A stretch of DNA of 16,910 nt from an uncultured Oscillospiraceae bacterium (GCA_944387755.1 CALXGC010000036.1:1-16910), one strand, 5' to 3'; positions 1-7,771 are shown, numbered from the stretch's first letter. Notes: a model not told the origin generated them from the letters alone. Numbers and translations: made by a program.

Positions 1-389
1 TCCACTGCTGCAAGGCGGCCTACCGCCCCATGATGCGCCAGCGCTATGGCCGCATCATCAACATGAGCAGCATCGTGGGCCTGCGGGGCAACGCGGGCCA
101 GGCCAACTACTCCGCCAGCAAGGCGGGACTCATCGGCCTGACCAAGTCCCTGGCCAAGGAGCTGGCCGCCCGGAAGGTCACGGTGAACGCGGTGGCCCCC
201 GGCTTTATCGATACCGAAATGACTGCCGTTCTGCCAGAGCAGGCCAAGGAGGCCATGCTCAAGACCATCCCCATGGCCCGTCTGGGCCAGCCGGAGGACG
301 TGGCGAAGGCGGTGGCCTTCTTTGCCTCGGACGAGGCCGCCTATATCACCGGCCAGGTGCTGTGTGTGGACGGCGGCATGGCGGTTTAA
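1..389 (+). CDS. fabG: 3-oxoacyl-ACP reductase FabG (3' part)
   Basis: Short-chain dehydrogenase that reduces 3-oxoacyl-ACP to 3-hydroxyacyl-ACP with NADPH in type II fatty-acid elongation in the cytosol. The 5' part lies outside the window; the frame is open from base 3, so the first internal ATG at base 30 is not the start. Visible family signatures are the INMSS strand with the catalytic serine, the YSASK segment with the catalytic Tyr and Lys, the VNAVAPGFI-(D)-T stretch after the active site, and the C-terminal ITGQ-x-L-x-VDGGM end typical of FabG. The Rossmann glycine motif is missing only because of the window edge. fabF follows after 18 bases, so the genes are almost certainly cotranscribed. 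Confidence 0.96.
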   Translation, partial: HCCKAAYRPMMRQRYGRIINMSSIVGLRGNAGQANYSASKAGLIGLTKSLAKELAARKVTVNAVAPGFIDTEMTAVLPEQAKEAMLKTIPMARLGQPEDVAKAVAFFASDEAAYITGQVLCVDGGMAV

Positions 390-407
390 GCCGCAGAAAG
401 GATTGAA

Positions 408-1658
408 ATGAAAGCTATGGAAAAGAGACGTGTTGTCATCACCGGCATGGGCGCGGTCACTCCTCTGGGCCATACCGTTCAGGAGACCTGGGACGCGGCC
501 AAGGCCGGCGTGTGCGGCGTCGCCCCCATCACCCTGTATGATACCTCCGCCCAGAAGGTGTCTCTGGCCGCCGAGGTGAAGAACTTCGACCCCGCCGAGC
601 GGCTGGACAAGAAGGAGGTCCGCCGCATGGACCGCTTCTCCCAGTTTGCTCTGTACGCCGCCGAGGAGGCCATGGCCGACTGCGGCATGGACCTGGAGAA
701 GCTGGACGCCGCCCGCATCGGCGTGTGCGTCTCCAGCGGCGTGGGCGGCATGCAGACCTTCCAGAACTCCTGTGAGGTGGGGGCCAGCCGGGGCTTCGAC
801 AAGGTGTCCCCCTTCTTCATCCCCATGATCATCGCCAACCTGGCCGCCGGCCGCATCGCCATCCGGTTCGGCCTCCACGGCATGTGCACCTGCCCTGTGA
901 CCGCCTGCGCCGGCGGCTCCAACGCCATCGGCGACGCCTTCCACTATATCCGGGACGGCTATGCCGACGCCATGGTGGCCGGCGGCGCCGAGGCCACCAT
1001 CACCTCTCTGGCCATCGGCGGCTTCACCTCCATGAGCGCCCTGACCACCGCCACCGACCCCAACCGGGCCTCCATCCCCTTTGACAAGGAGCGCAGCGGC
1101 TTCGTCATGGGCGAGGGCGCGGCCATCCTGGTGCTGGAGGAGCTGGAGCACGCCCGGGCCCGGGGCGCCAAGATCTACGGCGAGATTACCGGCTACGGCT
1201 CCAACTGCGACGCCCACCACATCACCGCCCCTGACCCCACCGGTACCTGGCCCGCCGCCTGTATCCAGATGGCTCTGGACGACGCGGGCATCGCCAAGGA
1301 GCAGGTGGACTATGTGAACGCCCACGGCACCTCCACCCCCCTGAACGACAGCGGCGAGACCGCCGCCCTGAAGAAGGTGTTTGGGGACCACGCCGGCAAG
1401 CTGATGGTCAGCTCCACCAAGTCCATGACCGGCCACCTGCTGGGGGCCAGCGGCGCGGTGGAGGCCATGCTCAGCGTTATGGCCCTGAAGGACGGCTTTG
1501 TTCCCGCCACCATCCACTACCAGGTGCCCGACCCCGCCTGCGACCTGGATATCGTGCCCAATGAGGGCCGCCAGGCGGACATCAAGTGCGCCATCTCCGA
1601 TTCTCTGGGCTTCGGCGGACACAACGCCTGCCTGGTGTTCCAGAAGTGGGAGGGCTGA
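408..1658 (+). CDS. fabF: 3-oxoacyl-ACP synthase II FabF
   Basis: Condensing enzyme (KAS II) that extends acyl-ACP by two carbons from malonyl-ACP. At 416 aa it has the usual family length. The catalytic triad is visible: Cys167 in the [11 protein letters not shown] segment, His306 in [11 protein letters not shown], and His343 with Lys338 in [13 protein letters not shown]. The C-terminal SLGFGGHN motif is present. The ATG at 408 is chosen because AGAAAGGA lies at 395-402; a second ATG three codons later would also be possible. The gene sits between fabG and fabZ, with only two bases before the fabZ start, which suggests translational coupling. Confidence 0.97.
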   Translation: MKAMEKRRVVITGMGAVTPLGHTVQETWDAAKAGVCGVAPITLYDTSAQKVSLAAEVKNFDPAERLDKKEVRRMDRFSQFALYAAEEAMADCGMDLEKLDAARIGVCVSSGVGGMQTFQNSCEVGASRGFDKVSPFFIPMIIANLAAGRIAIRFGLHGMCTCPVTACAGGSNAIGDAFHYIRDGYADAMVAGGAEATITSLAIGGFTSMSALTTATDPNRASIPFDKERSGFVMGEGAAILVLEELEHARARGAKIYGEITGYGSNCDAHHITAPDPTGTWPAACIQMALDDAGIAKEQVDYVNAHGTSTPLNDSGETAALKKVFGDHAGKLMVSSTKSMTGHLLGASGAVEAMLSVMALKDGFVPATIHYQVPDPACDLDIVPNEGRQADIKCAISDSLGFGGHNACLVFQKWEG

Positions 1659-1660
1659 GC

Positions 1661-2086
1661 ATGGAACTGAATATTCAGCAGATTATGGAGATCCTGCCCC
1701 ACCGGCCCCCCTTCCTGCTGGTGGACAGGATTGTGGACTGCGAGCCCGGCGTGAAGGCCACGGGCATCAAATGCGTCACCATGAACGAGCCCTTCTTCAC
1801 CGGACATTTCCCCGGCCAGCCCATCATGCCCGGCGTGCTGATCCTGGAGGCTCTGGCCCAGACGGGGGCGGTGGCCGCCCTCTCCCTGCCGGAGAACAAG
1901 GGCAAGCTGGCCATCTTCGGGGGCGTGAAGAACTGCCGCTTCAAGCAGCAGGTTGTGCCCGGCGACGTGCTGGAGCTGTCCTGTGAGCTGGTGGAGCAGC
2001 ACGGCCCCGTGGGCTTTGGCAAGGCGGTGGCCAAGGTGGACGGCAAGGTGGCCGCCCGCTGTGAGCTTACCTTCGTCATTCAGTAA
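1661..2086 (+). CDS. fabZ: 3-hydroxyacyl-ACP dehydratase FabZ
   Basis: Hot-dog fold dehydratase that converts 3-hydroxyacyl-ACP to trans-2-enoyl-ACP. It is 141 aa, the normal length for FabZ. The N-terminal [12 protein letters not shown] motif is present. The active-site helix region [19 protein letters not shown] carries catalytic His49 and Glu63, the FabZ pattern rather than the FabA one. The ATG at 1661 is preferred over the upstream extension from 1586, because homologues begin at this ME-L-(N)-IQQI-like segment and a GGGAGG run precedes it inside the end of fabF. It follows fabF by two bases. In many clostridia accB sits between fabF and fabZ and accC/D/A follow; here they are absent. 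Confidence 0.96.
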   Translation: MELNIQQIMEILPHRPPFLLVDRIVDCEPGVKATGIKCVTMNEPFFTGHFPGQPIMPGVLILEALAQTGAVAALSLPENKGKLAIFGGVKNCRFKQQVVPGDVLELSCELVEQHGPVGFGKAVAKVDGKVAARCELTFVIQ

Positions 2087-2100
2087 AGGCCTGCGCCGGG

Positions 2101-2138
2101 GTGCCGCTATGTATCCACTGCCTTTTGTGGGACGGCAC
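2101..2138 (+). other. Potential hairpin in the fabZ-marR spacer
   Basis: GTGCCG at 2101-2106 can pair with CGGCAC at 2133-2138, and inside it CCAC (2115-2118) can pair with GTGG (2127-2130). The hairpin lies directly ahead of the AGGAGG site of the MarR gene. No U-run follows, so it is not a classic terminator. It might stabilise or process the mRNA between fabZ and the regulator. The pairing is seen in the sequence; any role is inference. Confidence 0.35.
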
Positions 2139-2157
2139 ACAAACAGGAGGCAAGTCC

Positions 2158-2625
2158 ATGCTGGATAAATCCTTTGACCGCGTGTATACGAAATTTAAGC
2201 TCCACTTCTACCGCTCTGTGTTCTCCCGTTTCCAGGACCGGGAGGCCAGCCTCACCACAGTGGAGACCTTCTGCATGGAGATCATCAACGCCCTGGGTCA
2301 TCCCACCGTCAACGAGTTCTCCAGCTTTGTCAATATCTCGCCCCCCAACGCCGCGTATAAAATCAACAGCCTGATTCAAAAGGGCTACGTCACCAAGGAG
2401 CAGTCCCCCGACGACAAGCGGGAGTATCACCTGTCGGTGACACAGAAGTATATCGACTACTACAACATCAGCCAGCGCTATCTCACCACGGTCCTGGACC
2501 GGGTGAAGGAGCGCTTCCCGGAGGAGGATGTGGCCAAGCTGGAGGAGATGCTGGACGTCATCTCCGACGAGCTGATGCCGGAACTGGACGTGCCGGCTCC
2601 GGACCGCTCCCGCTCCGCCTCCTGA
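2158..2625 (+). CDS. MarR-family transcriptional regulator, fab-linked
   Basis: A 155-aa winged-helix protein of the MarR family. The wHTH region is near residues 55-110: a helix-turn-helix with INSLIQKGYVTKEQSPDDKR, where the D-D-K-R pair forms the wing tip typical of MarR proteins. The N- and C-terminal helices would form the dimer interface. The start is the ATG at 2158 with AGGAGG at 2145-2150; the longer reading from 2101 lacks a ribosome binding site. Lying directly behind fabZ and just before a strong terminator, it is probably the last gene of the fab operon and may act as a FabT-like repressor or sensor of fatty-acid synthesis. That role comes from location only: FabT of streptococci lies at the front of its cluster, and no operator palindrome was identified here. 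Confidence 0.85.
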   Translation: MLDKSFDRVYTKFKLHFYRSVFSRFQDREASLTTVETFCMEIINALGHPTVNEFSSFVNISPPNAAYKINSLIQKGYVTKEQSPDDKREYHLSVTQKYIDYYNISQRYLTTVLDRVKERFPEEDVAKLEEMLDVISDELMPELDVPAPDRSRSAS

Positions 2626-2632
2626 AGGGGAA

Positions 2633-2652
2633 AGCCCGGCAGACGCCGGGCT
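2633..2652 (+). terminator. Hairpin directly after the MarR gene
   Basis: An 8-bp perfect stem AGCCCGGC / GCCGGGCT with an AGAC loop starts eight bases after the stop codon. No U-run follows it directly, so it may help terminate or protect the 3' end together with the next hairpin. Confidence 0.45.
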
Positions 2653-2661
2653 CGGCCAAAC

Positions 2662-2692
2662 AAAAAAGCCCAGCCGAAGCTGGGCTTTTTTT
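2662..2692. terminator. Bidirectional Rho-independent terminator
   Basis: The stem AGCCCAGC (2667-2674) / GCTGGGCT (2679-2686) with a CGAA loop is flanked by six A on the left and seven T on the right. It therefore works as a terminator for the fab operon on the + strand and for the small membrane-protein gene coming from the right on the - strand. Confidence 0.9.
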
Positions 2693-2707
2693 CATGCTGT
2701 TTCCGGC

Positions 2708-2833
2708 TCAGTTTTTGGGGGCCTGTCTCTGCCGCTTCGCCTGGGATTTCCGGTATTGCAGCCACGCCAGACCCAGCTTTGCCAAACCGAAGGCAATCAG
2801 CAGCGCGCCCAGGGCGGCAAAAAATTTACTCAT
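2708..2833 (-). CDS. Small single-pass membrane protein (41 aa), unknown function
   Basis: The peptide starts MSKFFAALGALLIAFGLAKL, has one hydrophobic helix at about residues 5-26, and ends in a strongly basic tail (RKSQAKRQRQ). This fits an N-out/C-in membrane peptide by the positive-inside rule. The ATG at 2833 is supported by a perfect AGGAGGT at 2838-2844, seven or so bases upstream. A longer in-frame reading up to 2956 runs through the tRNA-Leu gene and is not credible. The gene lies between the bidirectional terminator and the tRNA-Leu terminator. It has no obvious promoter of its own, so it may depend on read-through from the tRNA transcript. I do not recognise the family. Confidence 0.7.
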   Translation of the reverse strand: MSKFFAALGALLIAFGLAKLGLAWLQYRKSQAKRQRQAPKN

Positions 2834-2850
2834 AGCGACCTCCTGCAAGT

Positions 2851-2899
2851 GAAAAACAAAAAATCCGAACTTATTTCCACTGGAGGACAAGTTCGGATT
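2851..2899 (-). terminator. Rho-independent terminator of tRNA-Leu
   Basis: On the - strand an 11-bp stem, AATCCGAACTT paired with AAGTTCGGATT (+ strand 2889-2899 and 2862-2872), is followed by a T-rich run (TTTTTTGTTTTT). It sits about 8 bases past the CCA end of tRNA-Leu. The 16-base loop contains CCTCC, complementary to the ribosome binding site of the small gene just downstream. Confidence 0.85.
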
Positions 2900-2906
2900 C
2901 TCTGTT

Positions 2907-2993
2907 TGGTGCGCGAGGCGGGAGTCGAACCCGCACGCCCTTGCGAGCACTGGCACCTGAAGCCAGCGAGTCTACCAATTCCACCACTCGCGC
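2907..2993 (-). tRNA. tRNA-Leu (anticodon CAG)
   Basis: An 87-nt class II tRNA with CCA encoded. Acceptor stem GCGCGAG (2987-2993) pairs with CTCGCGC (2911-2917), followed by discriminator A and CCA at 2907-2909. The anticodon stem CTGGC/GCCAG encloses loop TTCAGGT, giving anticodon CAG. The long variable arm (TGCTCGCAAGGGCGT) and the GGGTTCGACTCCC T-arm are typical of leucine tRNAs. Confidence 0.97.
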
Positions 2994-3033
2994 AAGTGGG
3001 TGAACATTTTATGTATCAACTGGGACGAGCAAT

Positions 3034-3062
3034 ATCTTATCACAAGACGCGCCCCTTGTCAA
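3034..3062 (-). promoter_or_regulatory. Sigma-A promoter of tRNA-Leu
   Basis: On the - strand a perfect -35 TTGACA (3057-3062) and -10 TAAGAT (3034-3039) are separated by exactly 17 bases. Transcription would start about 35 bases before the mature tRNA 5' end at 2993. Confidence 0.85.
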
Positions 3063-3076
3063 CAATTTTTTTCAAA

Positions 3077-3110
3077 GGCGCGGGAGGCCGGAAAAGCGGC
3101 CCCCCGCGCC
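3077..3110 (-). terminator. Strong hairpin after the SLH gene
   Basis: Outer stem GGCGCGGG / CCCGCGCC and inner stem GGCCG / CGGCC with a 6-base loop lie 14 bases past the stop of the SLH gene on the - strand. Only TTTG follows on that strand, so it may be a weak terminator or a 3' stability element between the SLH gene and the tRNA-Leu promoter. On the + strand the T-run is on the wrong side. Confidence 0.5.
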
Positions 3111-3123
3111 GGCGTGTGGGACG

Positions 3124-4869
3124 TCAGAGCAGCGTCAGATAATCAGCGGAGACCCAGCCGGTGACGGCGGCCTTCCCGTCGGAGAACAGAACCTGATACC
3201 AGCCGCCGTCTTCCTCCAGGACAATGACGCGGGCGCCGTAACTCAGCCTGGAGATCACGCTGCCGTCCAGGCTGGGACTGGAGCGGACGTTCAGGCTCGG
3301 CTCCGCCGTCACCTGGCCCACCTGCTCCGCAGGGGTACACTGCAGCTCCGCGCTGGCGGTGAGGGGTCCGCAGGAGGCGGTAATGGTGACGGTGGGCGTC
3401 CCCGTGCCGGTATACACATTTGTCACCGTGCCGTCCGGAGAGACAGGGGCCACAGTGGGATCGCTGGAGCTCCAGGCGACGGTTCCCTCTCCGCTGGAGA
3501 GGGAGGCGGTAAGGGTGAGAGACTGGGCGGGCTCCAGAACGCCCTCCTCCAGGTCCAGGGTCAGCTCCGCGTCGGGGTCAAGGGCCGGCTCCTCCGGCTC
3601 CGTCTCCGGCTGCGCGTCCGTCTCAGGGTCCGTATAGGTCAGCAGGCGGTAGAGCAAAGCCGCCATCTCCGCGCGGGTCAGGCTGCCCTTGGGGTTGAGG
3701 ACGCCGCCTGCGCCGCTGGCCAGACCCTGGGAGACCAGGGCGGCCATGTGGGGCTGGGCGTACTCCGCAATCTGGTCCCGGTCGGCGAACTGGTCCAGGA
3801 TGGACAGGTCCGGTTCGGGGCTGTCCATCTCCAGGAGGGGCATGGTCTGGTGGAGGACGGTGAAGGCCTGCTCTCTGGTCACAAAATCCGCCGGGGCAAA
3901 AAGGCCCTCTGCGACGCCGGACACCAGGCCGTTGGCGCTGGCCCAGGAGACGGCGTCACAGTAGTAGTTCGAGGCCTGCACGTCCGTAAAGGAGGAGGGC
4001 TCCGAGACGGAGGGGCGGCCCAGAGCGCCGTAGAGCATGAGCACAAAATCTCCCCGGCGGATGGGGTTGTCCCGTCCAAATTCGGTGTTGGAGACGCCGC
4101 TGACAATGCCGTGGTCATAGCAGTACTCCACCGCCTCATAGGACCAGTGGTCCGGGGTGACGTCGGTGTGCGTGCTGTTGAGCTCCACAGAGATGGTCTT
4201 GGTGACGCCGCCGGCGGAGACCAGAATGGAGCCGCTGGTTCCGCTGCCGGAGGCGGTGAAGACGCCCTCCGGCGTGATGGCGCCCACATCGCCCGTCACC
4301 TCCCAGGTGACGCCGCCGCTCCCGGCGCGGAGGGCGCTGCGGGACCAGTAGGTCCCGGAGGCGGTGAGGGAGACGCTCTCGCCCGCCTCCAGGGACAAAG
4401 CGGAGACGGGGGCGGTGCTCCCGGTGCGGGTGACGGTCAGCTCGGTGAGGGAGTCCACCACATGGATCTGCGCCGTGCCGGTGACGTCCAGATCCCGGGA
4501 GCGGAGTTTGATGGTGTCGGTACCGGGGCGCATTCCGGCGGTGTAGACGCCGCCGTTGAAGGTCCCCAGCTCATCCTCAGAGGTGAACTCCACGTCGGAG
4601 ACCCGGCTTTTCACGGTGGCGGCGGCCTGGTCCAGGGCGGAGACCTCGCCCAGGGTGACGGAGGAGCCGGCCAGCACCACGGGGCCGTTTTCGTTCAGCG
4701 CCAGGCGCTCCGGCCGGCCGTCCGCCTCACCGGCGCCGGTGACAAGCAGGATGAAGGTGGCGCAGGAGCGCAGGGACCCCCCGGAGGGGGAGTTGGCCAC
4801 GGTGATGCCGTCTGTGCCGGGGAGGCGGACCCCGAAGGTAGTGGAGCCGCCGCCGTCCAGATTGACCGC
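3124..4869 (-). pseudogene. 3' part of interrupted NAGPA-SLH surface protein: Ig-like, 3x SLH, Ig-like, SH3b
   Basis: This stretch continues in the same frame as the upstream open reading frame, after a UGA at 4870-4872. It begins AVNLDGGGSTT, the conserved core of the phosphodiester glycosidase (NAGPA) domain, so it is the rest of one gene. Using full-length codon numbers, it finishes the glycosidase (about 358-402) and then has Ig-like/BIg strands (about 405-588). Three SLH repeats follow near 591-640, 650-700 and 717-768, each with FTDV-like starts and R-E/R-G ends. Next come an acidic Pro/Glu linker, another BIg domain (about 792-868) and an SH3b domain with LNVRSSPS (about 883-937). SLH repeats bind pyruvylated secondary wall polymer. 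A GTG at 4800 could open a 558-aa product, but it has no ribosome binding site, lacks a signal peptide and falls inside the domain. Independent translation is therefore unlikely. Confidence 0.8.
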
Positions 4870-4872
4870 TCA
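4870..4872 (-). other. In-frame UGA inside the NAGPA core
   Basis: Codons on the - strand read GGC TGC GTC TGA GCG GTC AAT CTG GAC, i.e. GCV-stop-AVNLD. Both sides are in the same frame and both match the same domain, so a single substitution explains the split better than a frameshift. UGA is used as an ordinary stop by fabF, the MarR gene, murJ and the CsaB fusion here, so it is not reassigned in this genome. Confidence 0.85.
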
Positions 4873-5940
4873 GACGCAGCCCTGCGCACGCAACTCCTCC
4901 GCCAGGGCCATCTGGGTCAGCCCGCCGGAGTAGCCGGACTGACGCCCGTCCGCCGCGTAGAAGAGCATGGAGCCGTCCTCTTTGACGCCCACGGCGGTGC
5001 GGGGGTCGCGGCCGACCTTATAGTGCCAGCCGGCGCTGTTGGTGATGGCCCCGTCGTAGACCATCACGTCGCCGCAGCCGCTGGCCCACTGGGCCTCGGA
5101 CAGGTCCGGGTCGGAGCAGGCGGTGGCCAGCGTCACCGGGTCTCCGGGCTGATAGCTGGAGAAGAGCTCATAAAAGCCGGACTCATAGGCGGCGGTGAGG
5201 ATGTAGTTGTCCTCCCCAATGGGAACGGCGTCCGCCGTCTCAAAGACCTCTGTGACGGTGAGCTCCAGGGTGCTGTCAACGGTGAGAGGGGTATCCTGGT
5301 CCTCCTCCGACACCTCCATGCGGATCATGCGGCCGCCGGCGGAGTCTGTGTAGGTGGAGACGGTGGAAAAATCCTCGTTGAAGAGGTAGAGGCCGCCGCT
5401 GGAGCTGCGCCACTTGTTGAAGTGGGTGAGGGAGACGGACTCCCCGGTGCGCTCGTTGGTGACGGTGATCTCCACCTGAGGGGAGGTGGACAGGCGCAGC
5501 TCCTCGTCGGCCATGTAGACGGCGTGGTTGCCCTCCGGGCTGGATTTATAGACGCCGTCCTCAATGGAGATGCCGTTGGGAATGCCGTTGCCCAGGGTAA
5601 AGAAGTCGCTGTTGATGCCGCCCACCACATGATAGCCCAGCTCCTCCGCCTGGCGGACGGCGCGGTTGATGGTGGCGGCTCCATAGGCGGTGCCGGAGGC
5701 CTGAATCATGATGGGAAAGACCAGGCTGTCCGGCTCCAGTTCAAAAGAAAAGCTCTCGATGCGCCCGGCGGAGGGGTGCTCGGTGACAAGATTGCGGTAG
5801 ATCAGGCCGTCGGCCAGAGACTGTTCGGTAATCAGCCGGCTGGTCCCGGCGGAGGCCAGGGCGGAGGGCGTCAGCAGGGCGGCGCTCAGCGCCAGAGCCA
5901 AAACGCGTTTGGGCAGGTTCAGCGGGATGGAACGATTCAT
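4870..5940 (-). CDS. Secreted phosphodiester glycosidase (NAGPA) domain, N-terminal part of interrupted SLH protein
   Basis: A 356-aa product with a clear signal peptide: basic start, hydrophobic LALALSAALL, cleavage likely after ALASA near residue 31. It then carries most of a phosphodiester glycosidase domain of the NAGPA family (exopolysaccharide or GlcNAc-phosphodiester cleavage in the family). Conserved pieces seen are NSDFF at 110-114 and the DPRTAVG segment, RTAVG at 314-318. The frame stops at codon 357, directly before the family's NLDGGGS motif (codons 360-366 of the full gene). The truncated product therefore lacks part of the catalytic core and the wall-anchoring SLH domains. The start is supported by AAAGGAG about 7 bases upstream, with a promoter at 6021-6049. 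Full length would be about 938 codons. It is either a nonsense-mutated gene or a case of UGA recoding. Confidence 0.8.
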   Translation of the reverse strand: MNRSIPLNLPKRVLALALSAALLTPSALASAGTSRLITEQSLADGLIYRNLVTEHPSAGRIESFSFELEPDSLVFPIMIQASGTAYGAATINRAVRQAEELGYHVVGGINSDFFTLGNGIPNGISIEDGVYKSSPEGNHAVYMADEELRLSTSPQVEITVTNERTGESVSLTHFNKWRSSSGGLYLFNEDFSTVSTYTDSAGGRMIRMEVSEEDQDTPLTVDSTLELTVTEVFETADAVPIGEDNYILTAAYESGFYELFSSYQPGDPVTLATACSDPDLSEAQWASGCGDVMVYDGAITNSAGWHYKVGRDPRTAVGVKEDGSMLFYAADGRQSGYSGGLTQMALAEELRAQGCV

Positions 5941-5978
5941 GGGACACTCCTTTTGCAGTCTGATGGGTGGGATGCGGA

Positions 5979-6007
5979 CCGGCCCTCTCTGCCGGAGAGC
6001 GGGCCGG
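5979..6007 (-). other. GC-rich hairpin in the 5' leader of the SLH gene
   Basis: CCGGCCC (5979-5985) pairs with GGGCCGG (6001-6007), with an inner 4-bp CTCT/AGAG stem and a 5-base loop. It lies within the roughly 75-nt leader between the -10 box and the AAAGGAG site. It could be an mRNA 5'-end stabiliser or a regulatory structure; no T-run follows, so it is not a terminator. Confidence 0.5.
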
Positions 6008-6020
6008 AGAGATGGCCCTT

Positions 6021-6049
6021 ATTATACCAGGGAATTTACATAAAATCAA
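6021..6049 (-). promoter_or_regulatory. Sigma-A promoter of the NAGPA-SLH gene
   Basis: On the - strand a perfect TATAAT (6021-6026) is preceded by an extended -10 TGG (TGn) and by TTGATT (6044-6049) at 17-base spacing. It drives the surface-protein gene, back to back with the murJ promoter 83 bases away. Confidence 0.85.
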
Positions 6050-6131
6050 TGCGGGAGGGGCGGCAAAAAATTCCGTCTCAGACAAAGCTGGGCGAAAAGT
6101 ATGAACAAGCCGTGAATCTGGAAAAGAGCGG

Positions 6132-6160
6132 TTGAAAAAGGGTGGGGGTTGGTGTACAAT
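6132..6160 (+). promoter_or_regulatory. Sigma-A promoter of the murJ-csaB operon
   Basis: -35 TTGAAA (6132-6137) and -10 TACAAT (6155-6160) are separated by 17 bases. Transcription should start near 6167, so any murJ start before that point is excluded. No other convincing promoter was seen before 13600, suggesting that all six downstream genes are one operon. Confidence 0.85.
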
Positions 6161-6202
6161 AAAGCGATTTCATCCCGGTGGGAGCGGGGAGGGGAGAACG
6201 GC

Positions 6203-7768
6203 TTGCCAAAAGAAAACGATCATGCCACAAGGACCATCAGCGTTGTGATGGTCATCACGCTGGTGGGAAAGGTTTTGGGCCTGTTCCGGGACCACCTGAT
6301 GGCGGTGCACTACGGCACGGCCGGAATGGAGGCCAAGGCCTTTTATATCGCCAGCCGCATTCCGCGGGTATTTTTTGACGTGGTGTTTGCCTCGGCCATT
6401 TCGGCCTGTTTTATCCCGGTGTTCAGCGCGTATCTGACCCGGAAGGGGAGGGCGGAGGCCTTCCGCTTCGGGGGCAATTTTTTGTCGGTGATGACGCTGC
6501 TCACCGCCCTAATGACGGCGCTGGGCATTGTGTTTGCCGGTCCGCTGGTGGCGCTGTTTGCCGGGGGATACGACGGGGAGACCGCCGCCCTGGCCGTCTC
6601 CCTGACGCGGGTGATGTTCCCCACGGTGTTCTTCACCGGGGTGGCCTTCTCCTTTGTGGGCATTTTACAGGCCATGGACCGCTTTAACATCCCGGCCCTC
6701 ATCAGCACGGTGTCCAACCTGGTTATCATTGGATATTTTTACGTTTTGGATGAGGGCTTTGGGGTGTACGGCCTGGCGGGGGCCTATCTGGTGGGCTGGC
6801 TGCTTCAGGCGCTGGTGCAGGTGCCCTCGCTGCGGGCGGTGGGCTTCCGCTACCACCCCAACTTTTCCCTCCGCACGGAGGGGATGCGCCGGGCCTTCGC
6901 CCTGATGGGGCCGGTGATGGTGTCCACCTGGGTGCAGCCCATCAATCTCACCATCAATTGCAGCTTTGGCTCCCACCTGTACGGGGGGGCGGGAGTGTCT
7001 GCCATGGAGTACTCCACCAACCTGTATCTGGTGATTGCGGGCGTGTTTATTTTGTCCATTACCAACGTAATTTTCCCAAAACTTTCCCGGCTCACCGCCC
7101 AGCGCCAGGAGACCGCCTTCCGGGACACCCTCCGGCAGACCGTCCATGGCAGCCTCTTCTTCGTCCTGCCCATGGCTGCGGGGCTGATGCTCCTGGCCCG
7201 GCCGCTGGTGTCCTTTTTGTACGGAGGCGGGGAGTTTGACGCGTTCTCTGTGGACATCACCACAGAGGCCCTGGTGTGGGTCTCCCTGGGAATGGTGGGA
7301 TACGGGGTGCAGAACATTGTCAGCCGCTCCTATTTTGCCAGACAGGACGGCCGCGCGCCTCTGGTGGCCGGGGCGCTGTCCATCCTGGCCAACGTCGGCC
7401 TGTGCGCCGTCCTCACCGGCCCCCTGGGGGTGGCGGGGCTGGCCGTGTCCTCCACCGTGTCCTCCACGCTGTACGCCGTGCTGCTGCTCATTCCTCTGGA
7501 GCGCCGCGGCGAGGGGGTGCTGTCCCGGCGCTTTGTTTTGGATTTCGGAAAAATGCTGCTGGCCGCCCTGGGGATGGCCGGGGCTGTGCTGCTGGTTCGG
7601 GAGGGGCTTGTCCTTCTGCTGCCGGCGGGGAAGCTGGGGGAGCTGATTCTTCTGGGCGCCTGCGCCGCTCTGGGAGCGGGCGTCTACTTCCTCCTGGCCG
7701 CCCTGCTGGGGCTGGAGGAGATGAAGCTGGCCTGGAGCTTTGTAAAAAAACTGAGGAATCGAGGTTGA
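6203..7768 (+). CDS. murJ: MurJ/MVF-type lipid-linked oligosaccharide flippase
   Basis: A polytopic membrane protein of 521 aa from this start, with about 14 hydrophobic helices, the MVF/MOP fold. MurJ flips lipid II across the membrane. The N-terminal signature is clear: KVLGLFRDHLMAVHYG, then FYIASRIPRVFFDVVFASAI with the conserved arginines, and FIPVFSAYL. The start is set at TTG 6203 because GGGGAGGGGAG lies at 6186-6196 and because earlier in-frame codons (TTG 6149) fall inside the promoter. The gene ends three bases before the O-antigen ligase-like gene. Given its neighbours (ligase-like protein, glycosyltransferases, CsaB), it may flip a wall-polysaccharide precursor instead of, or as well as, lipid II. 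That is inference; the genome may carry another murJ. Confidence 0.88.
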   Translation: MPKENDHATRTISVVMVITLVGKVLGLFRDHLMAVHYGTAGMEAKAFYIASRIPRVFFDVVFASAISACFIPVFSAYLTRKGRAEAFRFGGNFLSVMTLLTALMTALGIVFAGPLVALFAGGYDGETAALAVSLTRVMFPTVFFTGVAFSFVGILQAMDRFNIPALISTVSNLVIIGYFYVLDEGFGVYGLAGAYLVGWLLQALVQVPSLRAVGFRYHPNFSLRTEGMRRAFALMGPVMVSTWVQPINLTINCSFGSHLYGGAGVSAMEYSTNLYLVIAGVFILSITNVIFPKLSRLTAQRQETAFRDTLRQTVHGSLFFVLPMAAGLMLLARPLVSFLYGGGEFDAFSVDITTEALVWVSLGMVGYGVQNIVSRSYFARQDGRAPLVAGALSILANVGLCAVLTGPLGVAGLAVSSTVSSTLYAVLLLIPLERRGEGVLSRRFVLDFGKMLLAALGMAGAVLLVREGLVLLLPAGKLGELILLGACAALGAGVYFLLAALLGLEEMKLAWSFVKKLRNRG

Positions 7769-7771
7769 GCG

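Noticed and set aside
2834..2956. 82-aa version of the small membrane protein
   Set aside because: The extension would translate the tRNA-Leu gene and its terminator; the perfect AGGAGGT supports the 41-aa form.
4870..4872. Selenocysteine at the internal UGA
   Set aside because: No convincing bacterial SECIS stem-loop follows (only a 3-bp GTC/GAC pairing), and the NAGPA family is not known to use a redox residue here.
3748..6135. A 795-aa open frame on the + strand
   Set aside because: It is antisense to the NAGPA-SLH gene, is rich in Gly/Ala/Val/Asp without any domain, has no ribosome binding site and crosses both divergent promoters. Long open shadows are expected in GC-rich DNA.
6149..6202. 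Longer murJ start at TTG 6149
   Set aside because: This codon lies inside the promoter spacer, upstream of the predicted transcription start, and the extra residues do not look like a MurJ N-terminus.
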